A DNA stretch of 64,000 nt from Prevotella sp. khp7. Its GTDB lineage: Bacteria > Bacteroidota > Bacteroidia > Bacteroidales > Bacteroidaceae. This document shows positions 24,814 to 32,003 of this stretch, piece by piece. Positions within the stretch are counted from its first letter, which is position 1. The number at the start of each line of letters is the position of its first letter. The notes beneath the pieces are model-generated. The model was not told the origin of the DNA and did no database searches. It worked only from the letters and a program-made list of their open reading frames with translations. The position numbers and the translations under genes are program-made. The stretch covers positions 124,001-188,000 of the forward strand of contig NZ_FOIV01000004.1 of NCBI RefSeq assembly GCF_900109055.1, given 5' to 3'.

Positions 24814-25824
24814 TTAGAACGGTAAATCTATATCATCGCCCTGATTATTGGAAGGAATCACTATCTGCAATTCGTTCAACCCATATTTCTGGAACAAAGG
24901 ATTAACCGCTTCCAACACATTCTCCTTCATAATCGTCAGATTGCTTGCAAAATTATCATGCAACAAACTGACATATTGTTTATCCATGTATACTGCCTCA
25001 GACAATACTTGTATGAACTTTAGAGCAGTAGTTTCAGACGAAGCATTCAGAACCAAGTTCACAAGTTTTGTAAAATATTCGTCTCTCGTAAACTCGTTTA
25101 CACAAATAGCCTTTGTCAATTCCTGCGCCATATCATTAGCATTTCTTTGGTTTGGCAATGCTTGGTATTTACCAAAAAAACCATATGGATTCCTACCCTT
25201 CTTGATAGGGAACACCATCTTTTTTCTTCCTAATGCAATGCCAACTTCTTGGTCACACCAATTACTATTTTTAAAAGCAGGAGCAACAATTGCGCACAAA
25301 GCATCAAGCGAAAATAAAGCTGCCTCGATTTCCTGTTCCCATTCTTTGGATGGTGTAATATCCTCATGTGCCACGAAACCATCTATTCCGAAGTTCTGTA
25401 AACACTCTTTCAGGTTTGAAGCTGATTCCTTGTGTTCAGACAGATGGCTGATAAAAAGGCGAAAATAACCCGGCTTCCACATCCTGTCGTTATAGTTATT
25501 GCCAAGTTGCGTCACATCTGCAGTTGTTGGCCTAATTATCACACTAGCAATTTGCAGAGATTCACCTTCACCTCGCATGGCATCCGCATAGCATTTGTAT
25601 AACTCTGCTTCTGCCTGCTCTATAGCATTCCTCCTTTTTAACGACTTAAACAGGTCTGTTGGAATTTTCAATACTATATTGTATGTATCAATCCCACCAT
25701 TCCAATTATCATGGCTTAGCCATACTTCATCAATGTTTGCATCCACGAGGTATTTTGACAACTCTGTATCAAAGTCCTCAAACAAGGTTCTCACCGTAAG
25801 TATATAGGAAGAAAAGTAACCCAT
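24814..25824 (-). CDS. TIR domain protein, last gene of the Cas2-like/RT operon
   Basis: The 336-residue protein has a central TIR domain: YFRLFISHLSEHKESASNLK (120-139), FGIDGFVAHEDITPSKEWEQ (145-164), LDALCAIVAPAFKNSNWCDQEVGIALGRK with the predicted catalytic E193. Residues 1-115 are an unrecognised alpha/beta domain (FFSSYILTVRTLFEDFD-like start), and the C-terminal 110 residues are helical. TIR effectors hydrolyse NAD+ or produce nucleotide signals. It starts 17 bp after the reverse transcriptase stop, arguing for co-expression and a functional link (RT as sensor or trigger, TIR as effector); the link is inference. Confidence 0.88.
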   Translation of the reverse strand: MGYFSSYILTVRTLFEDFDTELSKYLVDANIDEVWLSHDNWNGGIDTYNIVLKIPTDLFKSLKRRNAIEQAEAELYKCYADAMRGEGESLQIASVIIRPTTADVTQLGNNYNDRMWKPGYFRLFISHLSEHKESASNLKECLQNFGIDGFVAHEDITPSKEWEQEIEAALFSLDALCAIVAPAFKNSNWCDQEVGIALGRKKMVFPIKKGRNPYGFFGKYQALPNQRNANDMAQELTKAICVNEFTRDEYFTKLVNLVLNASSETTALKFIQVLSEAVYMDKQYVSLLHDNFASNLTIMKENVLEAVNPLFQKYGLNELQIVIPSNNQGDDIDLPF

Positions 25825-25841
25825 TATATTCTAACAATTTA

Positions 25842-27362
25842 TCACATCGTTGCCTTGATGAAACTCACTTTGGCCTTTTTCATTGCCTTCCAATCCCCGG
25901 GAAGATTAGCCATCGCCACAACCTCATAACAGAACAGCCAGTATCTATCCATATCCGAATCCTTTAAACGCATAGCCTCTCTCCTTAGAGGTTTCAAGTC
26001 TGTGGCTGATTTATTTCCATGATTAACTTTCAAGTAATAAAGCCATGTCATCAGTAGCAGGACGCAATCACCACGTTCAATGGCCCAATTTATATCAAGT
26101 TCTTTTAAAGCAAAGTCATGTTTCAGGCTATAATAAATTGCATAGCTGATTGCCTCATAATTATGAGTCGATTTGGAGTCTGCATAAAGAGCATCAGCAT
26201 AGTCTTTAATCAAATCCTTCTTAACACCCATTGGGCTGAAAACACTATCCTCCATCATTTGTACAAGATAAGGATAAACAACAGACATATGCATAATGCG
26301 CTGTGCAGCCAGTTTTTTGGCACTCATTGTCATATTACGACCAGAAAGAGCTTTTATAGCATATTTCAAGACAGCAGAGTTTCCTGTACTATTGGCTAAG
26401 CCAAGAGCCAAATCGAGGTAAGCATTAACTTCTTTATATGTGATTTGCTCTTTGTTAATTGAGAGAAATCCGTTTAATTTGTGAATCCACTTTTCCGCAA
26501 TAGCAACAGGCAATGCCATTATCGCCGTCTTCTTGTGATTAAGCGGTAAGTCATATTCTCTAAGGGTTTCCTCTAAATCGCTAAGAAACCTTTGTGCGGC
26601 TTCATAACTATCAACATAACATTCAAAGTCATCAATATTACGGATATAACGATAGCCTTTATCATAGAGTTTTTTATCTACTTTTGTCAGTATAACTTCA
26701 GACAAGAGATTTGATGCATAAGGCCCTATCAGAAGACCATGAGTTTCACCATTCTTTAAAGTCGAGCAGGCGGTATCGATTTTATTATACCATAGCCCAT
26801 TATTTGTACGGTTTTTTTTTGCTGTCTCTTTGCCTACTAAAGCCCAAGGTAATGAATGAGAGTAAATACTCGGAAAGCAAGTGGAAATATCAGCCTTGAC
26901 TATAAACTTACTGGCACCATTAATCTTTGAAATCAACAATTCAGTTTCCGGGTTTCCATCTATGCGCCAGTTTCTATAGTTCATTTCAAAGATTTCTTTT
27001 TTTCCAAAAAGCTTTCTGAGATGAATACGGCTTACCCTGTAATATTGATTATCTGTTTGAGCATGAAAGTGAGTTTTCAAGTCTGCCCAATAATCTCGCA
27101 AAGTAGCACAAAGGCGTTGATAGTTCATAGGGGTAGGAATACCAAATAATCTTGGGATATTGATATTCCTCATAGAACTGTAACTTACGAAATCATGCCA
27201 TTTATCAGGAAATGCAGGATGTTTTGCCTGACAGTAGTTAAAGAATGGCTCTGATGTAAAAACAGGAGGAAGTTTGTTGGCAAACATACCATAGCCAAGA
27301 AGTCCCTCATAGAGCTCATCAGCTGTAATCTCTTCCAAAAAATCGCAATATTTCTTTTCCAT
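25842..27362 (-). CDS. Reverse transcriptase of the defence-associated (UG/Abi-like) type
   Basis: This 506-residue RNA-directed DNA polymerase has GIPTPMNYQRLC (74-85, primer-grip/fingers segment typical of UG RTs), motif A KADISTCFPSIY (D158), motif B GETHGLLIGPYASNLLSEVI (205-224), motif C YIRNIDDFECY (DD at 244-245) and motif D LPLNHKKTAI. Motif C reads N-I-D-D in place of the usual Y/F-x-D-D. The last 210 residues are helical and lack maturase or integrase domains, as in Abi/DRT proteins. There is no retron msr-msd signature next to it. It lies between the membrane protein (30 bp) and TIR gene (17 bp). The subgroup cannot be assigned by eye. Confidence 0.9.
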   Translation of the reverse strand: MEKKYCDFLEEITADELYEGLLGYGMFANKLPPVFTSEPFFNYCQAKHPAFPDKWHDFVSYSSMRNINIPRLFGIPTPMNYQRLCATLRDYWADLKTHFHAQTDNQYYRVSRIHLRKLFGKKEIFEMNYRNWRIDGNPETELLISKINGASKFIVKADISTCFPSIYSHSLPWALVGKETAKKNRTNNGLWYNKIDTACSTLKNGETHGLLIGPYASNLLSEVILTKVDKKLYDKGYRYIRNIDDFECYVDSYEAAQRFLSDLEETLREYDLPLNHKKTAIMALPVAIAEKWIHKLNGFLSINKEQITYKEVNAYLDLALGLANSTGNSAVLKYAIKALSGRNMTMSAKKLAAQRIMHMSVVYPYLVQMMEDSVFSPMGVKKDLIKDYADALYADSKSTHNYEAISYAIYYSLKHDFALKELDINWAIERGDCVLLLMTWLYYLKVNHGNKSATDLKPLRREAMRLKDSDMDRYWLFCYEVVAMANLPGDWKAMKKAKVSFIKATM

Positions 27363-27392
27363 CCTATTATCTAATAGATTACCTACAATTCC

Positions 27393-28316
27393 CTACAATG
27401 AACATTTACCTCCATCGTCTGGCATTGCCGTCAACATTGCCATATAGTTTTCCAATGTAAAGCGTCTGTAAAACTTTACAAACCCCAAAAAGCAGATATA
27501 AGACAGCGTAAAGAACAAGAATAAAGTAAACAACAAATCCCTATCAAAGGACTCTGAACAATCAATCGTAGTCAGTGCATATGCGCCAAAGGCGAAAAAG
27601 GTTAGGCAAAACACAAACGAAATACTCCTAAGAAAACCATAAAGGGCAATGTAGTTGTCTGTCTTGCGCTGTGAATTTGGAATATTCAAATATACATAGT
27701 GCATCACAATCCTGTGATAATCGCACTCTTGATTCACATCAGGATGATTAATACCAAGCCTGTTTGCCAGCCTGAACTCCTTAACCTTGAGTGTATTTTT
27801 CAGATATTCGTCCAACGGTCTTACAATCCAGCCATTGATATCAAAGAAATAGGCGAAAGTAAATGTGGAGAAGGTTATCGGGAATAGCAATAAGGCCATA
27901 AACACTTTCATAATAACACGAAGTGATGTTTTAATAATAGCCCATGTTTTTTGGGAAGATTTAGCTTCCGAAGCAAAAAATGCCTTCAACATCCTCCCCC
28001 AGTTCCTGCCCCGTTCTCTCTCCAGTAGATATTCCGATGGATAACCAAACACTTTACGTGCAAACAGTTCAATAGTAACCGAAGATAAGTAGGACATAAT
28101 ATGCCCCAAGATATAAGCAATAACAATTATAATAACAGACTTCTCCAGGTTAAATCCCATCTGAGAATCTTTTACCAGATTCCGAAGATTCTCAAAATTA
28201 GAGATTTCGCTCATATCCAGTCCCATTCTGAAACAATATGCTATCATGATATAGCACATCATCCCTGGGAAAAGATAACCCATAAAGTCATATATCGAGA
28301 ACGGATTCTTATTCAT
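27393..28316 (-). CDS. Multi-pass membrane protein of the Cas2-like/RT/TIR operon
   Basis: The 307-residue protein has about five or six hydrophobic segments: residues 10-30 (FMGYLFPGMMCYIMIAYCF), 60-85 (VIIIVIAYILGHIMSYLSSV), 133-155, 228-250 (SISFVFCLTFFAFGAYALT) and 262-282. The N-terminal NPFSIYDFMGYLFPG motif recurs, to my recollection, in membrane proteins of defence islands. The role is unknown; pore-forming effector or scaffold are possibilities. Its start overlaps the previous gene's stop by 4 nt, so the genes are coupled. Confidence 0.78.
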   Translation of the reverse strand: MNKNPFSIYDFMGYLFPGMMCYIMIAYCFRMGLDMSEISNFENLRNLVKDSQMGFNLEKSVIIIVIAYILGHIMSYLSSVTIELFARKVFGYPSEYLLERERGRNWGRMLKAFFASEAKSSQKTWAIIKTSLRVIMKVFMALLLFPITFSTFTFAYFFDINGWIVRPLDEYLKNTLKVKEFRLANRLGINHPDVNQECDYHRIVMHYVYLNIPNSQRKTDNYIALYGFLRSISFVFCLTFFAFGAYALTTIDCSESFDRDLLFTLFLFFTLSYICFLGFVKFYRRFTLENYMAMLTAMPDDGGKCSL

Positions 28317-29239
28317 AGCGCAGTTGCAATATTATCCTCCAAATCGGTTTGTTGGTTAAATGTAAAATTTGGTTTATTTTTCAGCTGAGCCAAAAGATTA
28401 TTGACATCAGACGTTTTTTGGGGTGTCAACTTGTCAATCAATTCATGCGCCGTGATAATATAGATATTCTGCTTAGTATCCTCAATAAACTCATTGATAA
28501 GGTTCTGATGTGGTCTTACCATAGCGTCATTATAGATAAAGAACCAATTGGGCGTAATTCTGTTCAGTACAAGAACAATAGGTTTTTTCGATTCTTTGGC
28601 ATATCGTTCTATCTGCTTCCACACAATCAAGCGGTGGTGCCTGATACGAGTATTTTTACTTCTAGAAAAGTCAATACTTGGATGTCTGCGCTGCTTATGC
28701 CTCTCCTCACTTTCTTGGTATAATTGCTCCAGTTGATTCTGTTCGTAGGGTTCTCCTATTCTGCCTTGAAATAATTCATCAATACGACTTCGTAATGTCG
28801 AATTATTCAGGTGACCTAGCAAGAAACTTCTATCTTCATCAAGAGCATCTTTAATCTTATTTATCATTTCATAGAAGTCAACTTTCAACGTATCATGGAT
28901 ATAAGGATGTTGACCATTATCCGAGAAACTATCCTTCAACCTATTGAGAGCAGTTGCAGCACTATCAACGTTCTTTACTTGCTCATCTACAACAATAGCT
29001 AGTCGCTCATGATAGAGCCAAGCCGTATCGTAAGGCAGCCAAAGACGCTCCTTCTCTATTTTCTCGTTAACAATATCAAGAAAGACATTGCCGTAGCTTA
29101 TCTTTAGAAGGTCAAGCAAAACTGAAGCACCAAATACAATAGTAGATTTGTCTATCAGATCCTTTTGTTCTTGCTCTGTATAGGTATAAAAACCGGGAAA
29201 ATGCTGTTTCATTACTTCACGATATTTTCTTTCACCCAC
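28313..29239 (-). CDS. PIN_8/DUF4935-like protein with lost catalytic acids (pseudo-nuclease)
   Basis: The 308-residue protein follows the DUF4935 (PIN_8) architecture: STIVFGASVLLDLL (32-45), ERLWLPYDTAWLYHERL (64-80), FQGRIGEPYEQNQLEQLYQE, HHRLIVWKQIERYAKESKKP, IVLVLNRITPNWFF and RPHQNLINEFIE. In active members the corresponding positions are FDTNVLL, ALEF, YGDLIIW and VTDDxKxDWW. Here D becomes G (37), E becomes L, GD becomes HR and DD becomes NR, so all expected metal-binding acids are missing. It should be a non-catalytic RNA/DNA-binding or scaffold protein. Its start overlaps the Cas2-like gene by 28 nt. The comparison is from memory of the family, not an alignment. Confidence 0.78.
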   Translation of the reverse strand: MGERKYREVMKQHFPGFYTYTEQEQKDLIDKSTIVFGASVLLDLLKISYGNVFLDIVNEKIEKERLWLPYDTAWLYHERLAIVVDEQVKNVDSAATALNRLKDSFSDNGQHPYIHDTLKVDFYEMINKIKDALDEDRSFLLGHLNNSTLRSRIDELFQGRIGEPYEQNQLEQLYQESEERHKQRRHPSIDFSRSKNTRIRHHRLIVWKQIERYAKESKKPIVLVLNRITPNWFFIYNDAMVRPHQNLINEFIEDTKQNIYIITAHELIDKLTPQKTSDVNNLLAQLKNKPNFTFNQQTDLEDNIATAL

Positions 29240-29493
29240 TGATTGTCAGCTATCATTCTATTCCATGCAGCCGACTTTCCACTGAGCACAACTATCAGTC
29301 TATCATTTCTATCCATATATTGCATAAGATAATCCCTTATCTGCACATGATCCAAATTGCTAACTATGGCCCATGTCGATTCTGTAAGCTTTCCCCACCT
29401 TTCAAAGCTTTTTAGTGCTTGATAGAGTGAGTCGTAATTTCTGCCCGGCATACAGAGATCATAACTTACAATATAACAATGTGATTCGTTCAT
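29212..29493 (-). CDS. Cas2-like (SinR/VapD-type ferredoxin-fold) small protein
   Basis: The 93-residue protein has a Cas2-like pattern: first strand CYIVSYDLCMPG with an Asp after the strand (D12), a helix YDSLYQALKSFERWGKLTES, second strand TWAIVSNLDHVQIRDYLM, and a final strand DRLIVVLSGKSAAW. This matches stand-alone Cas2/SinR-like proteins found outside CRISPR loci. No cas1 or CRISPR repeats occur in the window. It is the first gene of a five-gene operon and overlaps the pseudo-PIN gene. Nuclease activity or a structural dimer role are both possible. Confidence 0.8.
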   Translation of the reverse strand: MNESHCYIVSYDLCMPGRNYDSLYQALKSFERWGKLTESTWAIVSNLDHVQIRDYLMQYMDRNDRLIVVLSGKSAAWNRMIADNQWVKENIVK

Positions 29494-29525
29494 TTTTTAT
29501 TATGTAGTAAAACTGTTTAAAATGT

Positions 29526-29548
29526 TAGGGGGTATCGTTTATCCCCTA
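29526..29548 (-). promoter_or_regulatory. Hairpin upstream of the Cas2-like/RT operon
   Basis: TAGGGGGTA pairs with TATCCCCTA (9 bp including one G-T) around a 5-nt loop, about 33 bp before the Cas2-like ATG. It could be a leader stem, an operator or part of a non-coding RNA; no TAnnTTTG box was found in this stretch. Confidence 0.4.
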
Positions 29549-29604
29549 CTGTATAAAATGTAATATGTCAATTCGTCGACGAGCGAAGCGGAGGAGACGA
29601 GCGC

Positions 29605-29804
29605 GACCATCAGTCCGCGAGGCCACCTGCATAAAGTTCTCCATCTGTCCGTCCACCACAATCATAATTATATGCGCCGTCAGCCGTATGGTCCATCATA
29701 TACCTCATCGGCAAAAAATTCTCAATTCCCAGTCTGTCCAGTTCCGCCTTCATCTTCTACTGATACGTCACCCTCATCGGGAACCACTCCACGGGGTCAC
29801 CCTG
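29605..29804 (-). pseudogene. Degraded UpxY-family (NusG-like) antiterminator gene
   Basis: On the minus strand from 29804 the frame reads DPVEWFPMRVTYQ, a TAG stop, then KMKAELDRLGIENFLPMRYM, which is the N-terminal NusG-type signature of UpxY proteins. In another frame immediately downstream comes MIVVDGQMENFMQVASRTDG, matching the UpxY segment around VPDxxMxNFIxVAS. At least one stop, a frame change and a deletion between the two pieces show it is dead. UpxY proteins promote transcription of Bacteroides capsule operons from their 5' leaders. The rest of the gap 29494-29992 holds only the hairpin upstream of the Cas2-like gene and the terminator of the next gene. Confidence 0.75.
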
Positions 29805-29950
29805 TTGTTTAAAAAAAACGGGGAGGATAATGGTTAGTATATTTATGGTTGGTCGACATTGTCATTGATGATTGGTATCCGAATGCATCTAGATTAGTCC
29901 AAACCGCTGGCAAAGGTAATGTAATTTTTTGTAACGGCAAAATTTTAAAC

Positions 29951-29981
29951 AAAAAAAATCGCTCGGTGATTAAACCGAGCG
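29951..29981 (-). terminator. Intrinsic terminator of the epimerase gene
   Basis: On the minus strand CGCTCGG-TTTAATCA-CCGAGCG is followed by ATTTTTTTT. It starts about 11 bp after the stop at 29993. Confidence 0.9.
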
Positions 29982-29992
29982 GGGGTATGGGG

Positions 29993-31060
29993 TTAGGAAT
30001 AGAAGGCTTTGTACCATTCGGCGAAGTGGCGGAGGCCGGTGCGCAGGGGGGTGCTGGGCTTGAAGGCGAAGTCGCGTTCAAGGGCGGTGGTGTCGGCATA
30101 GGTGGTGGGAACGTCGCCGGGCTGCATGGGGACGAGCTGTTTGTGGGCCTCGAAGTCGTAATCCTCGGGGAGCACCTTGGCGCGGATCAGTTCCTGCTGG
30201 AGGATGTCAACAAAGTCCAGCAGGTTCTCGGGCTGGTTGTTGCCGATGTTATACACAGCATAGGGCGGCAGGGGGAGTCCGTCGTCGCCATTCTGTTTTG
30301 ACGGTGCTCCCTGCATGACACGTACCACGCCCTCGACGATGTCGTCGACATAGGTAAAGTCGCGCATGCAGTTGCCGAAGTTGAATATCTGGATGGTCTC
30401 GCCACGACGGAGCTTGTCGGTGAAGCCGAAGTAAGCCATGTCGGGGCGGCCTGCGGGGCCATAGACCGTGAAGAAGCGCAAGCCCGTGGAGGGGATGTTG
30501 TAGAGCTTCGAATAGGCATGGGCCATCAGTTCGTTGCTTTTCTTGGTGGCAGCATAGAGCGACACGGGGTTATCCACCTTGTCTTCGGTAGCGTATGGCA
30601 CTTTCTTGTTCGTACCGTAAACGCTCGACGACGAGGCATATACCAGGTGTTCGACAGGCCAGTTGCGACAAGCCTCGAGGATGTTATAGAAGCCTATCAG
30701 GTTGCTCTGGATATAGGCATCGGGATTGGTGATCGAGTATCTGACACCCGCCTGTGCGGCGAGGTTCACCACCACGGCAGGCTTATACTGTTCGAAGAGG
30801 CCGTCTATCGTCGTCTTGTCGGCTATATCTCCCTTGACGAAGTGGTAGTCCGTGCCCTCCGGCACCAGGCCGTCGAGCTCATCCAGGCGCCACTGCTTCA
30901 GTGCCACATCGTAGTAACTGTTCATATTATCGATATTGACAATCGTAGCCCCCTGCACGTCTTTGAACAGGCGCTTGATGAGGTTAGAGCCGATGAAGCC
31001 AGCTCCACCGGTTACCAATATCGTCTTTCCATTCAGGTTGATTCTATCCATATGATTCAA
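29993..31060 (-). CDS. UDP-glucuronate 4-epimerase-type NAD-dependent epimerase
   Basis: The 355-residue extended SDR has TGGAGFIGSN (about 17-26, NAD binding), LAAQAGVRYSI (the signature of UDP-glucuronate 4-epimerases such as LpsL/Cap1J), SSSSVYG and YAATKKSNE (catalytic Tyr/Lys). It is predicted to interconvert UDP-GlcA and UDP-GalA for surface polysaccharide. An alternative start 3 codons in (MDRINLNGK) is equally possible. A TACTTTTG promoter box lies 9 bp upstream and a terminator follows, so it is a single-gene unit at the edge of the glycan locus, divergent from the next four genes. Confidence 0.92.
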   Translation of the reverse strand: MNHMDRINLNGKTILVTGGAGFIGSNLIKRLFKDVQGATIVNIDNMNSYYDVALKQWRLDELDGLVPEGTDYHFVKGDIADKTTIDGLFEQYKPAVVVNLAAQAGVRYSITNPDAYIQSNLIGFYNILEACRNWPVEHLVYASSSSVYGTNKKVPYATEDKVDNPVSLYAATKKSNELMAHAYSKLYNIPSTGLRFFTVYGPAGRPDMAYFGFTDKLRRGETIQIFNFGNCMRDFTYVDDIVEGVVRVMQGAPSKQNGDDGLPLPPYAVYNIGNNQPENLLDFVDILQQELIRAKVLPEDYDFEAHKQLVPMQPGDVPTTYADTTALERDFAFKPSTPLRTGLRHFAEWYKAFYS

Positions 31061-31068
31061 ATTGTCTG

Positions 31069-31137
31069 CAAAAGTAGCACAAATCGCGTAAAATACAAAA
31101 TAATATTTGGATATTTTAAAAAAATACGCTATCTTTG
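31069..31137. promoter_or_regulatory. Divergent promoters at the glycan-locus edge
   Basis: Minus strand: TACTTTTG (31069-31076) for the epimerase. Plus strand: TTTG (31106-31109), 20-nt spacer, TATCTTTG (31130-31137), a full -33/-7 consensus for the glycosyltransferase run 31182-34920. Confidence 0.75.
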
Positions 31138-31181
31138 CACAAGAATATACAAAACATGAAAGAAGTCAACCAAGACTGGCC

Positions 31182-32003
31182 ATGCGAATCTTGAGAAGAA
31201 AAAGGCAGCTCCTCGAATATATACGCTTCTTAGAGCATAGAGCATATTCCTTCTGCCATTTCACGACAAGAGGGAACCGCATGCTCGAGAAGTTATCCCC
31301 ACGATTAGACACCGCCAACCTGAGGATGGCGGTATATACCTGTATTGTCGGTCATTATGACAGGCTGATCGAACCTCGGATCGCAGAACCCGGGATTGAT
31401 TATTACGTGTTTACCGACATCGACATCCCCGCAGGCTCTGTATGGAAGAAAATTGACATCACCCAGTTCGACGAGTACCACGAGTTCTCTCCTACCCAGC
31501 TGAACAGGAGAATCAAGATGCTGCCGTTCATCTACCTTCCCGACTACGACTATTCCGTATATGTCGATGGCAACATTGAGATAGAGGGAGCCGTCACCCC
31601 CGTCGTTGCAGAAATGGGAGACTGCCCGTTCGGTACACATTATCACCGCACGAGAGACTGCGTCTATGTAGAGAAGGTGCGCGTCAACTATCTCAGGAAG
31701 GCCGACAAGGAGACTGTCGACAAGCAGACAGCCGCCTATCGGGAGGCAGGCTTCCCCCGTCACTATGGTCTGTATGAGAACAGCATACTTATCAGGAGCC
31801 ACCGTGATGAGAGTGTCCGCCATCTGATGGAGGCCTGGTGGGAGGAATACATGCGCTACCCCACCCGCGACCAGCTCAGTCTGCCGTACCTCATCTGGAA
31901 GACAGGCTACGACAAATCGAGCATCCATATCATTGGTACGAACATAGACCGAAACCCTAACTTCAAAAGAACGCATTCTCACATAACAGCCAAACCGTCA
32001 TGA
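31182..32003 (+). CDS. DUF616 family glycosyltransferase
   Basis: The start MRILRRKRQLLEY at 31182 is used because the promoter at 31130-31137 rules out the upstream in-frame ATG at 31107. The 273-residue protein has MAVYTCIVGHYDRL, DYYVFTDID, the YVDGNIEIEG motif (metal-binding DxN in DUF616) and PFGTHYHRTRDCVYVE. DUF616 proteins are predicted glycosyltransferases acting on surface glycans. The stop overlaps the next start (ATGA), as in the rest of this four-gene plus-strand run. Confidence 0.85.
   Translation: MRILRRKRQLLEYIRFLEHRAYSFCHFTTRGNRMLEKLSPRLDTANLRMAVYTCIVGHYDRLIEPRIAEPGIDYYVFTDIDIPAGSVWKKIDITQFDEYHEFSPTQLNRRIKMLPFIYLPDYDYSVYVDGNIEIEGAVTPVVAEMGDCPFGTHYHRTRDCVYVEKVRVNYLRKADKETVDKQTAAYREAGFPRHYGLYENSILIRSHRDESVRHLMEAWWEEYMRYPTRDQLSLPYLIWKTGYDKSSIHIIGTNIDRNPNFKRTHSHITAKPS

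Noticed and set aside
25842..27362. Retron reverse transcriptase
   Set aside because: No msr-msd-like inverted repeats are adjacent and the protein has a long helical C-terminal region as in Abi/DRT RTs; group II intron origin was also rejected for lack of maturase and HNH domains.
29565..29837. 90-codon plus-strand ORF
   Set aside because: It is Arg-rich antisense of the UpxY remnant.
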